Of a stretch of 64,000 nucleotides of DNA, positions 35,021 to 42,951 are shown one piece after another. The translations under genes and the position numbers were made by a program. The stretch is from JAFGCL01 sp964423835 (GTDB lineage: Bacteria; Chloroflexota; Dehalococcoidia; UBA2247; RBG-13-53-26): NCBI GenBank assembly GCA_964423835.1, contig CAYRGJ010000015.1, positions 10,606 to 74,605 of the forward strand, read 5' to 3'. Under the pieces are notes generated by a model. It made no database searches and was not told the origin of the DNA. It worked only from the letters and a program-made list of their open reading frames with translations. Positions within the stretch are counted from its first letter, which is position 1. The number at the start of each line of letters is the position of its first letter.

Positions 35021-36955
35021 CTAGACGTCCAGGTTGCGGACGCTCTTGGCGTGGGCCTGGATGAAGGCCTTGCGGGGAGGCACCTCTTCCCCCATGAGCA
35101 TGCGGAAGACCTCATCGGCCCGGGCCGCGTCCTCTATCTTCACCTGGAGCACGGTGCGGGTGGCCGGATCCATGGTCGTCTCCCACAGCTGCTGCGGGCT
35201 CATCTCCCCCAGGCCCTTGTACCGCTGCACCTCTACCTTCTTGCTCTTGAGCCGCTGCACCAGCTCGTCCTTCTCCCGATCGGAGTAGACCCAGTGCTGC
35301 TCTTTTCCTCCCTGCACCCGGTACAGGGGGGGCTGGGCAATGTAGAGGTAACCCTGGCATATGACTTCATGCATGTGGCGGAAGAAGAAGGTGAGCAGGA
35401 GCGTCCGGATGTGGGAGCCGTCCACGTCGGCATCGGTCATGATGATGACGCGGTGGTACCTGACCTTGTTCAGGTCAAACTGGTCCGCGATGCCAGCGCC
35501 CAGGCTGGTGATGAGGGCCCGTATCTCCTCGTGGGACAGCATCTTGTCATACGAGGCCTTCTCCACGTTGAGGATCTTGCCTTTGAGGGGCAGGATGGCC
35601 TGGAAGCGGCGGTCCCGGCCCTGCTTGGCCGAGCCGCCCGCGGAGTCGCCCTCTACGATGAACAGCTCGGACTGGGCCGGGTCCTTCTCGGCGCACTCGG
35701 CGAGCTTGCCCGGCAGGGTGAAGCCCTCGAGCTGGCCCTTCTTCAGTATCAGCTCCCGGGCCCGGCGGGCGGCCTCCCTGGCCTTGGCCGACGTGAGGCA
35801 CTTCTCGATGATGGACTTGGCCTCGTTGGGGTGCTGCTCCAGATAGAACTGCAGCTGCTCGGCCACCACCGACTCCACGTGGCCCCTGGTCTCGGGATTG
35901 CCCAGCCGGCCCTTGGTCTGGCCTTCGAACTGGGGCTCGTTCAGCCTGACGCTGATCACCGCCGTCAGGCCGCCCCGCACATCCTCCCCCACCAGGCTCA
36001 GCTCGTTGTTCTTGTCCTGCTTGATCTTGTGGACGAAGTCGTTCAGGACCCTGGTCAGCGCCGATCGGAAGCCGGTGAGGTGGCTGCCGCCGTCGATGGT
36101 GTTGGCGCAGTTGGCGAAGGAGACGATGAGCTCGTTGAAGCCGTCGTTGTACTGCATGGCCACTTCAACGCTGGTGCTGTCCACCTTCTGCCCCATGTAG
36201 ATGACGCCGGGATGGACGGTGGCCCGGCTCCGGTTCATGTAGCGGACGAACGAGGCTATGCCGCCCTCGAAGTAGAACGCCGAGTCCTGGCCCGTGCGCT
36301 CGTCGTGTATGGCGATCTGGCAGTTCGGCTGCAGGTAGGCCAGCTCGCGCAGCCTCTGGGCCACGTAGTCGAAGTCGTAGTCCCAGTCCCCGAAGATGCT
36401 CTTGTCCGGTATGAACTCGGTGACGGTGCCATTGCCCTCCGCCGGGCCGTCCTCCCTCACCGGACCCTGCGGCACCCCGCAGATGTACTCCTGGACATAG
36501 CGCGTGCCTTCCCGCTCGCTGACCACCCTCATCCAGGACGAGAGGGCATTCACCACCGAGGCGCCGACGCCGTGCAGACCGCTGGACACCCGGTAGCTCT
36601 TCCCGCCGAACTTGGCCCCGGCGTGGAGGATGGTCATCACCGTCTCCAGGGCGGAGACGCCGGATTCGGGGTGGATGTCGACCGGGATGCCCCGGCCATC
36701 GTCCCGGACCTGGACCTTGCCCCCCTCCTGGATGGTGACCTCGATACTGGTGCACCAGCCCGCCATGGCCTCGTCGATGCTGTTGTAGACGATCTCGAAA
36801 ATGAGGTGGTGAAGGCCAACGTGGTCGGTGCTGCCGATGTACATCCCGGGGCGGCGGCGGACCGCCTCCAGCCCCTTGAGGACCTGGATATCTTCAGCCG
36901 TATACCTGGAGCTGCCGTTGAGGGTGCTGTCGCTTTCCGCGGGACGATCTACCAT
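35021..36955 (-). CDS. gyrB: DNA gyrase subunit B
   Basis: 644 residues; ATPase subunit of the type II topoisomerase that introduces negative supercoils. GHKL ATP site: EIVYNSIDEAMAG (the usual D before N is Y), DDGRGIPVDIH and GLHGVGASVVNALS. The TOPRIM domain has EGDSAGGSA and TDADVDGSHI, and the C-terminal segment reads RYKGLGEMSP. The length matches gyrB without the large insert of enterobacteria. The start has AGGAG four bases upstream. A strong promoter lies at 36997-37025. It is not beside dnaA or recF, so this is not an origin region. Confidence 0.96.
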   Translation of the reverse strand: MVDRPAESDSTLNGSSRYTAEDIQVLKGLEAVRRRPGMYIGSTDHVGLHHLIFEIVYNSIDEAMAGWCTSIEVTIQEGGKVQVRDDGRGIPVDIHPESGVSALETVMTILHAGAKFGGKSYRVSSGLHGVGASVVNALSSWMRVVSEREGTRYVQEYICGVPQGPVREDGPAEGNGTVTEFIPDKSIFGDWDYDFDYVAQRLRELAYLQPNCQIAIHDERTGQDSAFYFEGGIASFVRYMNRSRATVHPGVIYMGQKVDSTSVEVAMQYNDGFNELIVSFANCANTIDGGSHLTGFRSALTRVLNDFVHKIKQDKNNELSLVGEDVRGGLTAVISVRLNEPQFEGQTKGRLGNPETRGHVESVVAEQLQFYLEQHPNEAKSIIEKCLTSAKAREAARRARELILKKGQLEGFTLPGKLAECAEKDPAQSELFIVEGDSAGGSAKQGRDRRFQAILPLKGKILNVEKASYDKMLSHEEIRALITSLGAGIADQFDLNKVRYHRVIIMTDADVDGSHIRTLLLTFFFRHMHEVICQGYLYIAQPPLYRVQGGKEQHWVYSDREKDELVQRLKSKKVEVQRYKGLGEMSPQQLWETTMDPATRTVLQVKIEDAARADEVFRMLMGEEVPPRKAFIQAHAKSVRNLDV

Positions 36956-36996
36956 GTGCTCCTAATTATACCATTTTCCTTCGCGGTCCGCCCCAC

Positions 36997-37025
36997 ATTA
37001 TGCACGATTGGGGGGGCCCTGTCTA
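36997..37025 (-). promoter_or_regulatory. Strong sigma-70-type promoter of gyrB, overlapping the upstream stop codon
   Basis: On the minus strand: TAGACA (37020-37025), 17-bp spacer, CATAAT (36997-37002), each 5/6 to consensus. The TAG of the -35 is the stop codon of the FadH-like gene. The start near 36990 gives a ~35-base leader. A second TATAAT at 36965-36970 has no matching -35. Confidence 0.6.
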
Positions 37026-38987
37026 TAGCCCCCGCCCGGCCTCAGCCCCGCTGCGGATGGCCTCCAGCCCCCGGCGCGCCCGGGCGGCGTCGCCGATCAC
37101 GTGCACCTCGAAGCCCAAGGCCGCCAGCTGCGGCGACAGCTCGGCCCTGGGCCTCACGCCGCAGGCCAGCACGATGGTGTCGAACGGCCCCAGAACCTCG
37201 TCGGCCCCGTTCCGGGAGACCGTCACCATTCCTCCGGGCCGGATCTCCCTGATCCGGGTGGACACGAAGGTCTTTATGTTCAGGCCCTTCGTCCGGTTCA
37301 TCAGGTGCCAGCGGACGGTGCCCCCCATGTCGGCCCCCACCCGCTGCAGCATCTCCACCACCACCACCTCGCGGCCCCTTCCGGCCAGGAGCTCCGCCGT
37401 TTCCAGGCCGGTCAGGCCCCCGCCGGCCACCAGCACCCGTGGCCCCGCCTCCGCGCCCCCCAGCACGTCCCAGGCGGTGATCACCCCCGGCTGATCGATG
37501 CCGGGAATGGGCGGCGCCGCCGGCTGCGCCCCCGTGGCCACCAGCACCACATCGGGCCGGGCCTCGGCCACCAGGGCGGGCGTCACTTTCACGCCGCAGC
37601 GGATCTCCACGCCGAGGCGGCCCGCCTGGCCCGCCAGGTAGGAGAGCAGCAGCAGGTGGTCCTCCTTGTGCAGAGGTTTCGCCGCCAGCCGCCACTGGCC
37701 GCCCGGCTCCGCCTTCTCCTCGTAGACTGTCACCCGGTGGCCCCGGGCCGCGGCTACCCGCGCCGCCTCCAGGCCGGCCAGGCCTGCCCCCACCACCATC
37801 ACCCTCCGCGGCCGCGCCGCCGGGGTAATGGCCATCTCCCGCTCCCGCCCGGCCTCAGGGTTGACGGTGCAGGTGATGGGCGATACCGGGCTGGGGTCGC
37901 CGTCGATGCAGACGTTGCAGGCGATGCAGCGCCGTATCGCTCCAAAGTCGCCCCGGGCCGCCTTGTTGGGCAGCTCCGGGTCGGCCAGGACTCCCCGGGC
38001 GACCGCGATCAGGTCAGCCTGGCCCGACACCAGGACCCGATCGGCGATCAGGGGATCGTCCAGGCGGCCGGCCACAGAAACCGGGACCTTCACCGCCTCC
38101 TTGATGGCCGCCGCCAGGGGCACATTGCAGCCCCGGGGCTGGTCGTAGGGGGGAACGATAACCGGATAGGACCCGTAGGCGCCCCCCGAGACCCCGATCA
38201 TGTCGGCCCCCGCCTGCACCAGCAGGGCGGCCGTTTCCCGGGCCATGTCCACGGTGGTCCCGCCCGGCATGTAGTCGGAGCCGTTCATCCGGACGCTCAC
38301 CGGGAAATCCCTCCCCGCCCGCTCCTTGATCAGCCCCACGATATCCATCACGAAGCGGGCCCGGTTGGCCACGCTCCCGCCGTACCTGTCCTCCCGACGG
38401 TTGGTCAGGGGCGACAGAAAGCTGCTCAGCAGGTAGCCGTGGCACCCGTGCAGCTCGACCATATCGAAGCCGGCGTCACGGGCCCGGCAGGCGGCGTCCG
38501 CGAACTTCTCCACCAGCCCATCCACCTCTCCGGCGGTCAGCTGGTGCGGGACCTCGTCCCGGGGGGTGAGCGGGATCGGGGAGGGGGCCACCGGCCGGTA
38601 GCCCTGTATCTCCCCGCCCTGGCGCCCCAGGTGCATCAGCTGGATGCCCATCCGGGCCCCGCAGGAGTGGATGAGATCGGTGAACTCCCGGAAGCCGGGA
38701 ATGAAGCTGTCGTCATATATGCCCAGCTGAATGGGGGAGGCCATGCTGACGTCCACGATGCCGGGGGTGAGGACGATGAGCGCCAGCCCCCCGCGGGCCC
38801 GGGCGGCGTAGAAGTCCTTCACGGCGTCGTTGGGGACGCCGGCGGTGGCCAGCCGCTCGATCATGGGCGGCATGATCATGCGGTTCTTCAGCTCCAACCG
38901 GCCCACCCTGATGGGGGTGAACAGCATCTGCAGCCGGCGCTGGTCCTGCTCTCTGTCTGCGGGCGGCGTAGCGGGTTTCTCTGTCAT
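37023..38987 (-). CDS. FadH/enoate reductase-like FMN-FAD-FeS oxidoreductase
   Basis: 654 residues. An N-terminal old-yellow-enzyme TIM barrel (about 18-345: LFTPIRVGRLELKNRMIMPP, ELHGCHGYLLSSFLSPLTNRR) carries FMN. The cluster motif CIACNVCIDGD...C (about 350-370) binds 4Fe-4S. The C-terminal half has two dinucleotide folds, VVGAGLAGLEAA and VAGGGLTGLETAE, for FAD and NAD(P)H. This is the architecture of 2,4-dienoyl-CoA reductase, trimethylamine dehydrogenase-like and enoate reductases. It probably reduces an unsaturated acyl-CoA or enoate. The gene lies directly upstream of gyrB. Confidence 0.88.
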   Translation of the reverse strand: MTEKPATPPADREQDQRRLQMLFTPIRVGRLELKNRMIMPPMIERLATAGVPNDAVKDFYAARARGGLALIVLTPGIVDVSMASPIQLGIYDDSFIPGFREFTDLIHSCGARMGIQLMHLGRQGGEIQGYRPVAPSPIPLTPRDEVPHQLTAGEVDGLVEKFADAACRARDAGFDMVELHGCHGYLLSSFLSPLTNRREDRYGGSVANRARFVMDIVGLIKERAGRDFPVSVRMNGSDYMPGGTTVDMARETAALLVQAGADMIGVSGGAYGSYPVIVPPYDQPRGCNVPLAAAIKEAVKVPVSVAGRLDDPLIADRVLVSGQADLIAVARGVLADPELPNKAARGDFGAIRRCIACNVCIDGDPSPVSPITCTVNPEAGREREMAITPAARPRRVMVVGAGLAGLEAARVAAARGHRVTVYEEKAEPGGQWRLAAKPLHKEDHLLLLSYLAGQAGRLGVEIRCGVKVTPALVAEARPDVVLVATGAQPAAPPIPGIDQPGVITAWDVLGGAEAGPRVLVAGGGLTGLETAELLAGRGREVVVVEMLQRVGADMGGTVRWHLMNRTKGLNIKTFVSTRIREIRPGGMVTVSRNGADEVLGPFDTIVLACGVRPRAELSPQLAALGFEVHVIGDAARARRGLEAIRSGAEAGRGL

Positions 38988-39061
38988 ACGGCTCCTGTTC
39001 TCGTTTGTCTTGACTTCCCCCCCATGGCTGAAGGGAGGGCCTGGGCGCCTGATATTCCGGA

Positions 39062-39745
39062 TCAGCCTGCGCCACGGCGCCCGGCCTGTCCGGCGAACGC
39101 CTCCCCGAAGAAATCCGACACCAGGGGGGCGATCTTCCCCTCAAACCCCCACCAGAAATGGTCAGCCCCGAAGATCACCTCGCACCGGGCCGGGGGCCCG
39201 GCCTCACCGGCCAGGCGCTTCACCTTGTGGTGGGAGATGAAGCTGTCCTCGGCGCCGCAGATGAACAGCCTGGGGGCCGTCCAGGCCTTCATCATCTCCC
39301 AGTCGGCATCATCCAGGAAGGGCGAAACCAGGGCCAGGGCCTTCACTCGCTTGTCCCGCAGCGCCACCGGCGCCGCCACCCTGGTACCGAAGGAGTAGCC
39401 CGCCAGCCCCAGGCGCGCCGGGTCGACACCGTCAGCCGACTCCAGGAAGTCCAGGGCCCCCCGTACGTCATCCTGCTCCCCTATCCCGTCTTCGTGGCTG
39501 CCCTCGCTCCGGCCTACCCCGCGGAAGTTGAACCGCAGGGTGGCGATGGACCTGGCGGCCAGGGCCTGGCAGATGGCCGCCACCACGTTGTTGTGCATGT
39601 CCCCGCCGTAGAGCGGGTGCGGATGGCACACGGCCACCGCCGGAAACGGCCCCCCGGACTCCGGCTTCTCGAGGATCCCCTCCAGCACAATGCCGGACGC
39701 GGGGAACCTCACCTGGCTCTGCACCGACTTGGCCCTCTCGGTCAT
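39062..39745 (-). CDS. Alpha/beta hydrolase, dienelactone-hydrolase-like
   Basis: 227 residues. The family start GIVLEGILEKPE and the CHPHPLYGGDMHNNVV segment match the YqiA/COG2945 group. The nucleophile elbow is GYSFG. Asp is in CGAEDSFI, and the histidine in GADHFWWGFEG follows the expected order. It probably acts on an ester or thioester. It is located between the epimerase gene (21 bp upstream) and the FadH-like gene, all on the minus strand. The C-terminal GQAGRRGAG tail is low complexity. Confidence 0.85.
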   Translation of the reverse strand: MTERAKSVQSQVRFPASGIVLEGILEKPESGGPFPAVAVCHPHPLYGGDMHNNVVAAICQALAARSIATLRFNFRGVGRSEGSHEDGIGEQDDVRGALDFLESADGVDPARLGLAGYSFGTRVAAPVALRDKRVKALALVSPFLDDADWEMMKAWTAPRLFICGAEDSFISHHKVKRLAGEAGPPARCEVIFGADHFWWGFEGKIAPLVSDFFGEAFAGQAGRRGAG

Positions 39746-39766
39746 GTCTCGTTCGCGACCTCCCTC

Positions 39767-40681
39767 TCAATGCAGGATATCTGACAGGGCTGCCTCCAGG
39801 TCAGCGAAGTGAAAGGCATATCTCGCCTGAAGGAGCCGGCCAGGGACCGCCTTCTGCCCGGCCAGCAGCATGTCCGACATCTCGCCCAGGGCCAGCCGCA
39901 GCAGCCACGCCGGGGCCGGCACCAGGGCCGGGCGGCCCATGGCCCTTCCCAGGGACCGGGCAAAACGGGCGCCGGTCACGGGGTGCGGCGCTGCCAGGTT
40001 AAAGGCCCCGGCAGCCGTCTCGCTCTCCATGAGGAACCGGATGGCCCCGGCCTCGTCGGCAATGTGTACCCACGGCACCCATTGACGGCCGGTCCCCAGC
40101 CGCCCACCGGCGAACAGGCGGAAGGGGAGCATCATCCGGGGCAGCGCGCCGCCGCTTGGGCTCAGCACGATCCCCGTGCGCACCACCACCCGCCGCACTC
40201 CCATGGCCTCCACCGCTGCCGTGCCCGCCTCCCATTCCTGGGCCAGGCGGCCCAGGAAGTCCTGTCCCGGGGGAGCGTCCTCGGTGATATCTTCATCTCC
40301 GCACGGTCCGTAGTAGCCCACGCCTGAGGCCTGCACTACGACTGCCGGCCTGTCCCTGGCGGCAGTGATGGCCTCCACTACGGCCCGCCCGGCATCGAGC
40401 CGGCTGTCCCTTATCCGGCGCTTCCGCCCGGCGGTCCAGCGGCCAGCGGCGATCCCTTCGCCAGCCAGGTTGACTACAGCCAGGGCGCCATCGGCCAGCG
40501 CGCCCCAGCCGTGGGCGGTGCGCGCGTCCCAGCGCTCCACCCGCACACCCGGCGGCAGGCCGCCGGCGTTCTCCGGGCTGCGGCTGAGCAACACCACCTC
40601 GTACCCATCCCGGGCCAGCCCGGCGCTCAGGGCCCGCCCGATGAGTCCAGTCCCTCCCGTAATCAAGACCCGTTTCGTCAT
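39767..40681 (-). CDS. NAD(P)-dependent epimerase, TIGR01777/SDR39U1 family
   Basis: 304 residues from the ATG at 40681 (MTKRVLITGGTGLIG, an extended-SDR Rossmann motif). The family blocks LSRSPENAG, VNLAGEGIA, QASGVGYYG, FLGRLAQEWEA and the C-terminal DUF1731 domain (PAPAWLLRLALGEMSDMLLAGQKAVP) are all present and the length is normal. A longer frame, up to 40792, only reads through tandem array C and the end of rarA. The biochemical role is unresolved in this family. Array C separates it from rarA. Confidence 0.9.
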   Translation of the reverse strand: MTKRVLITGGTGLIGRALSAGLARDGYEVVLLSRSPENAGGLPPGVRVERWDARTAHGWGALADGALAVVNLAGEGIAAGRWTAGRKRRIRDSRLDAGRAVVEAITAARDRPAVVVQASGVGYYGPCGDEDITEDAPPGQDFLGRLAQEWEAGTAAVEAMGVRRVVVRTGIVLSPSGGALPRMMLPFRLFAGGRLGTGRQWVPWVHIADEAGAIRFLMESETAAGAFNLAAPHPVTGARFARSLGRAMGRPALVPAPAWLLRLALGEMSDMLLAGQKAVPGRLLQARYAFHFADLEAALSDILH

Positions 40682-40687
40682 TTGACG

Positions 40688-40777
40688 TTCGCCCCCGGCG
40701 ACTTGCCTGCCGCCGGCAGCTTGTTCGCCCCCGGCGACTTGCCTGCCGCCGGCAGCTTGTCTGCCGCAGGCTACTTC
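40688..40777 (-). repeat. Tandem array C, anchored on the rarA stop codon
   Basis: Exactly five 18-bp units (40760-40777, 40742-40759, 40724-40741, 40706-40723, 40688-40705). The first, read on the minus strand, is GAAGTAGCCTGCGGCAGA and contains the TAG of rarA. The others alternate between CAAGCTGCCGGCGGCAGG and CAAGTCGCCGGGGGCGAA, so the higher-order unit is 36 bp. The array fills the gap to the epimerase start. Confidence 0.85.
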
Positions 40778-42096
40778 CGGCCCTTCCACCACTCTCGGAT
40801 CCGGGCCGCGATCTCCTTCTCGAAGCCCAGGTCCCCGGGATGATAGTACACCCGGCCCCGCAGCGCGTCCGGCAGGTTCTGCTGCTCCACGAAGTGCCCC
40901 TCGTAGTCGTGAGCGTACTTGTAGCCCTGGCCGTACCCCACGTCGCGCATCAGCGCCGTCTCCGGATTGCGCAGGTGCAGCGGCACCGGCTGGTAGCCGC
41001 TGCGCCTGATCTCCTCCTGCACCTCCGAGTAGGCCCGGTACAGTGAGTTGCTCTTGGGCGCGGTGGCCAGGTAGACCACGGCCTCGGCCAGGGCCAGGTT
41101 TCCTTCCGGCAGGCCCACGAAATGCACCGCCTGCTGCGCCGCCACCGCCACCTGCAGCGCCCGCGGATCGGCCAGGCCGACGTCCTCGGAAGCGAACCGG
41201 ATCAAGCGGCGGACGATGTACAGGGGGTCCTCCCCCGCTTCCAGCATCCGCCCCAGCCAGTAAAGGGCCGCATCCGGATCAGATCCCCGCAGTGACTTGT
41301 GCAGGGCGGAGATCTGGTTGAAATGCTCCTCGCCGGAGCGGTCGTACTGCAGGGCCCGGTGCTGCAGGGCATCCTCCATGGCCGCCAGCGTGATCCGCCT
41401 CCTCCCGCCTCCGTCCGGACGCGTGGTCAGGGCGGCCAGCTCCAGGGCGTTGAGCGCGATCCGGGCATCGCCATTGGAGACCGCCAGCAGGTGCGCCAGG
41501 GCGTCCTCATCCAGATCGACGCTCAGCCTGGCCAGACCCCGCTCCGGGTCCTCCAGCGCCCGCTTCACCAGGATGCCCACCTGGTCGGCCGACAACGCCT
41601 TCAGGGTGAACACCCGGCAGCGGGAGAGCAGCGGCGCGATGACCTCGAAGGAGGGGTTTTCCGTGGTGGCGCCGATGAGGGTGATGGTCCCGTCCTCCAC
41701 GTACGGCAGGATGGCATCCTGCTGGGCCTTGTTGAAACGGTGTATCTCGTCGATGAAAAGGACGGTCCGCTTCCGCTCCATCCCCCGCCGCTGCTTCGCC
41801 TCTTCGATCACCCGCCGCAGGTCGGCCACGCCGGAGCTGACCGCCGAAACCGGGCTGAAGTGCGACCTGGTGACGGCGGCGATGACATTGGCCAGGGTGG
41901 TCTTGCCGCTGCCCGGCGGGCCCCAGAGGACCATGGACGACAGCTGGTCGGACTCGATGCTCTTGCGCAGCACCCGGCCCTCGCCCACCAGGTGCTCCTG
42001 GCCGACGAACTCCGCCAGGGTGCGCGGCCGCATCCTGGCTGCCAGCGGCGCCTCCTGCCGTAACAGAGCCTGGCGCTGATGCTCGAAAAGGTCCAT
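40771..42096 (-). CDS. rarA: Replication-associated recombination protein A (RarA/MgsA)
   Basis: 441 residues. AAA+ ATPase of the clamp-loader/RuvB branch, acting at stalled replication forks. Walker A is GPPGSGKTT, Walker B VLFIDEIHRFNK, sensor 1 GATTENPSFE; the C-terminal MgsA tetramerisation domain contains SALHKSLRGSDPDAALYWL and GYKYAHDYEGHFVEQ. The N-terminal RPRTLAEFVGQEHLV is characteristic. It starts 7 bp after the transglutaminase stop. Its last four codons and stop form the first unit of array C. Confidence 0.96.
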   Translation of the reverse strand: MDLFEHQRQALLRQEAPLAARMRPRTLAEFVGQEHLVGEGRVLRKSIESDQLSSMVLWGPPGSGKTTLANVIAAVTRSHFSPVSAVSSGVADLRRVIEEAKQRRGMERKRTVLFIDEIHRFNKAQQDAILPYVEDGTITLIGATTENPSFEVIAPLLSRCRVFTLKALSADQVGILVKRALEDPERGLARLSVDLDEDALAHLLAVSNGDARIALNALELAALTTRPDGGGRRRITLAAMEDALQHRALQYDRSGEEHFNQISALHKSLRGSDPDAALYWLGRMLEAGEDPLYIVRRLIRFASEDVGLADPRALQVAVAAQQAVHFVGLPEGNLALAEAVVYLATAPKSNSLYRAYSEVQEEIRRSGYQPVPLHLRNPETALMRDVGYGQGYKYAHDYEGHFVEQQNLPDALRGRVYYHPGDLGFEKEIAARIREWWKGRK

Positions 42097-42103
42097 GGTT
42101 TGC

Positions 42104-42757
42104 CTACGGATGACGGCCCAGGCGCCTCACCTTGTCCAGCTCAACGTTCGCCCGGGCGAAGATCAGGTCCCGGTCCTCCCGTACCCGGCGGCCCTCCTGC
42201 CGTTCCCTGGCCCATTCGTCGATGGAGGCCAGGATGTCATAGTGCACCGCGCCCCGGGCATCGGCCACCGGGACCCGCTCCAGGGGTATGCCCAGCTTCC
42301 GCAGGCCGTTCTCAAAACAGGTGTCCCGTGAGGGATCGTACACCCGCCAGCCCCCCAGGTAGGCCTCGCACTGAACGTGGTCCTGCACCGGGGGAATGCT
42401 GCCGAACTGGGCCGCCAGGGCTCGGTTCTGGCCCATCACCTGCTTCAGGAGGCGCCGTTCCGCCTTGATCTTGAATATGCGGTACCTGGCCGGTATCGAC
42501 AGCGCCCGGGACATGGCCACCAGCAGGTTGGTCTTGCCGGAGCACATGCCCCAACCCTTGGCCAGGGTGATGGAGGCCTTAACATCCCAGTCCTCCAGGC
42601 CGTAGGGCAGCTCCCGGACGAAATCGAAGATCCTCTCGAACTTCCGCTGGTTGTCGGAGCATTCCCGAACCAGCCGGGCCGCCCGGTCCCGGATGGCGCT
42701 GCTGGTGTCAAAGTCGCAGAGCTGCGTCGCCCGGAGAAACTCCTCGATGCGCTCCAT
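42104..42757 (-). CDS. Transglutaminase-like (cysteine protease fold) protein
   Basis: 217 residues from the ATG at 42757. The papain-like triad is visible: Cys in GWGMCSGKTNLLVAMSRAL, His in DHVQCEAYLGG, and Asp in RVYDPSRD. The N-terminal ~75 residues are helical (RIEEFLRATQLCDFDTSSA). There is no signal peptide, so it acts in the cytosol, perhaps as a protease, peptide amidase or transglutaminase. The longer frame from 42814 was rejected because a near-consensus promoter (42764-42792) would place the mRNA start on this ATG. The gene follows array D and htpX. Confidence 0.8.
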   Translation of the reverse strand: MERIEEFLRATQLCDFDTSSAIRDRAARLVRECSDNQRKFERIFDFVRELPYGLEDWDVKASITLAKGWGMCSGKTNLLVAMSRALSIPARYRIFKIKAERRLLKQVMGQNRALAAQFGSIPPVQDHVQCEAYLGGWRVYDPSRDTCFENGLRKLGIPLERVPVADARGAVHYDILASIDEWARERQEGRRVREDRDLIFARANVELDKVRRLGRHP

Positions 42758-42763
42758 GATTTG

Positions 42764-42792
42764 ATTATGACCACTCCCGGGGCAATTGTCAT
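42764..42792 (-). promoter_or_regulatory. Promoter giving a leaderless transglutaminase mRNA
   Basis: On the minus strand: ATGACA (42787-42792), 17-bp spacer, CATAAT (42764-42769), 5/6 and 5/6. The start expected seven bases downstream is 42757, the A of the ATG. No ribosome-binding site is present, consistent with leaderless translation. Confidence 0.55.
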
Positions 42793-42825
42793 CCGGACAG
42801 GCCGCCCGGGTCACGGAGGGGGATC

Positions 42826-42951
42826 GCTCGACGCGTCAATGCCCGGTGCCTGATTGACGCGTCAATGCCCCGGTGCTTGATTGACGCATCAATGCCCAGT
42901 GCCCGATTGACACGTCAATGCCCCGGTGCGTGGTTGACGCATCACCTGCGC
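42826..42951 (-). repeat. Tandem array D with repeated palindromes, anchored on the htpX stop codon
   Basis: Five units of 26-27 bp, each with a TTGACGCGTCAA-like palindrome and a CGGTGC spacer. The core is perfect over 14 bp (ATTGACGCGTCAAT) at 42853-42866 and has one or two changes in the others (GACGCATC, GACACGTC). The unit nearest htpX contains the htpX stop TGA (42942-42944). Confidence 0.85.

Noticed and set aside
42826..42951. CRISPR array
   Set aside because: Units of 26-27 bp are directly adjacent with no unique spacers, and no cas genes are present.
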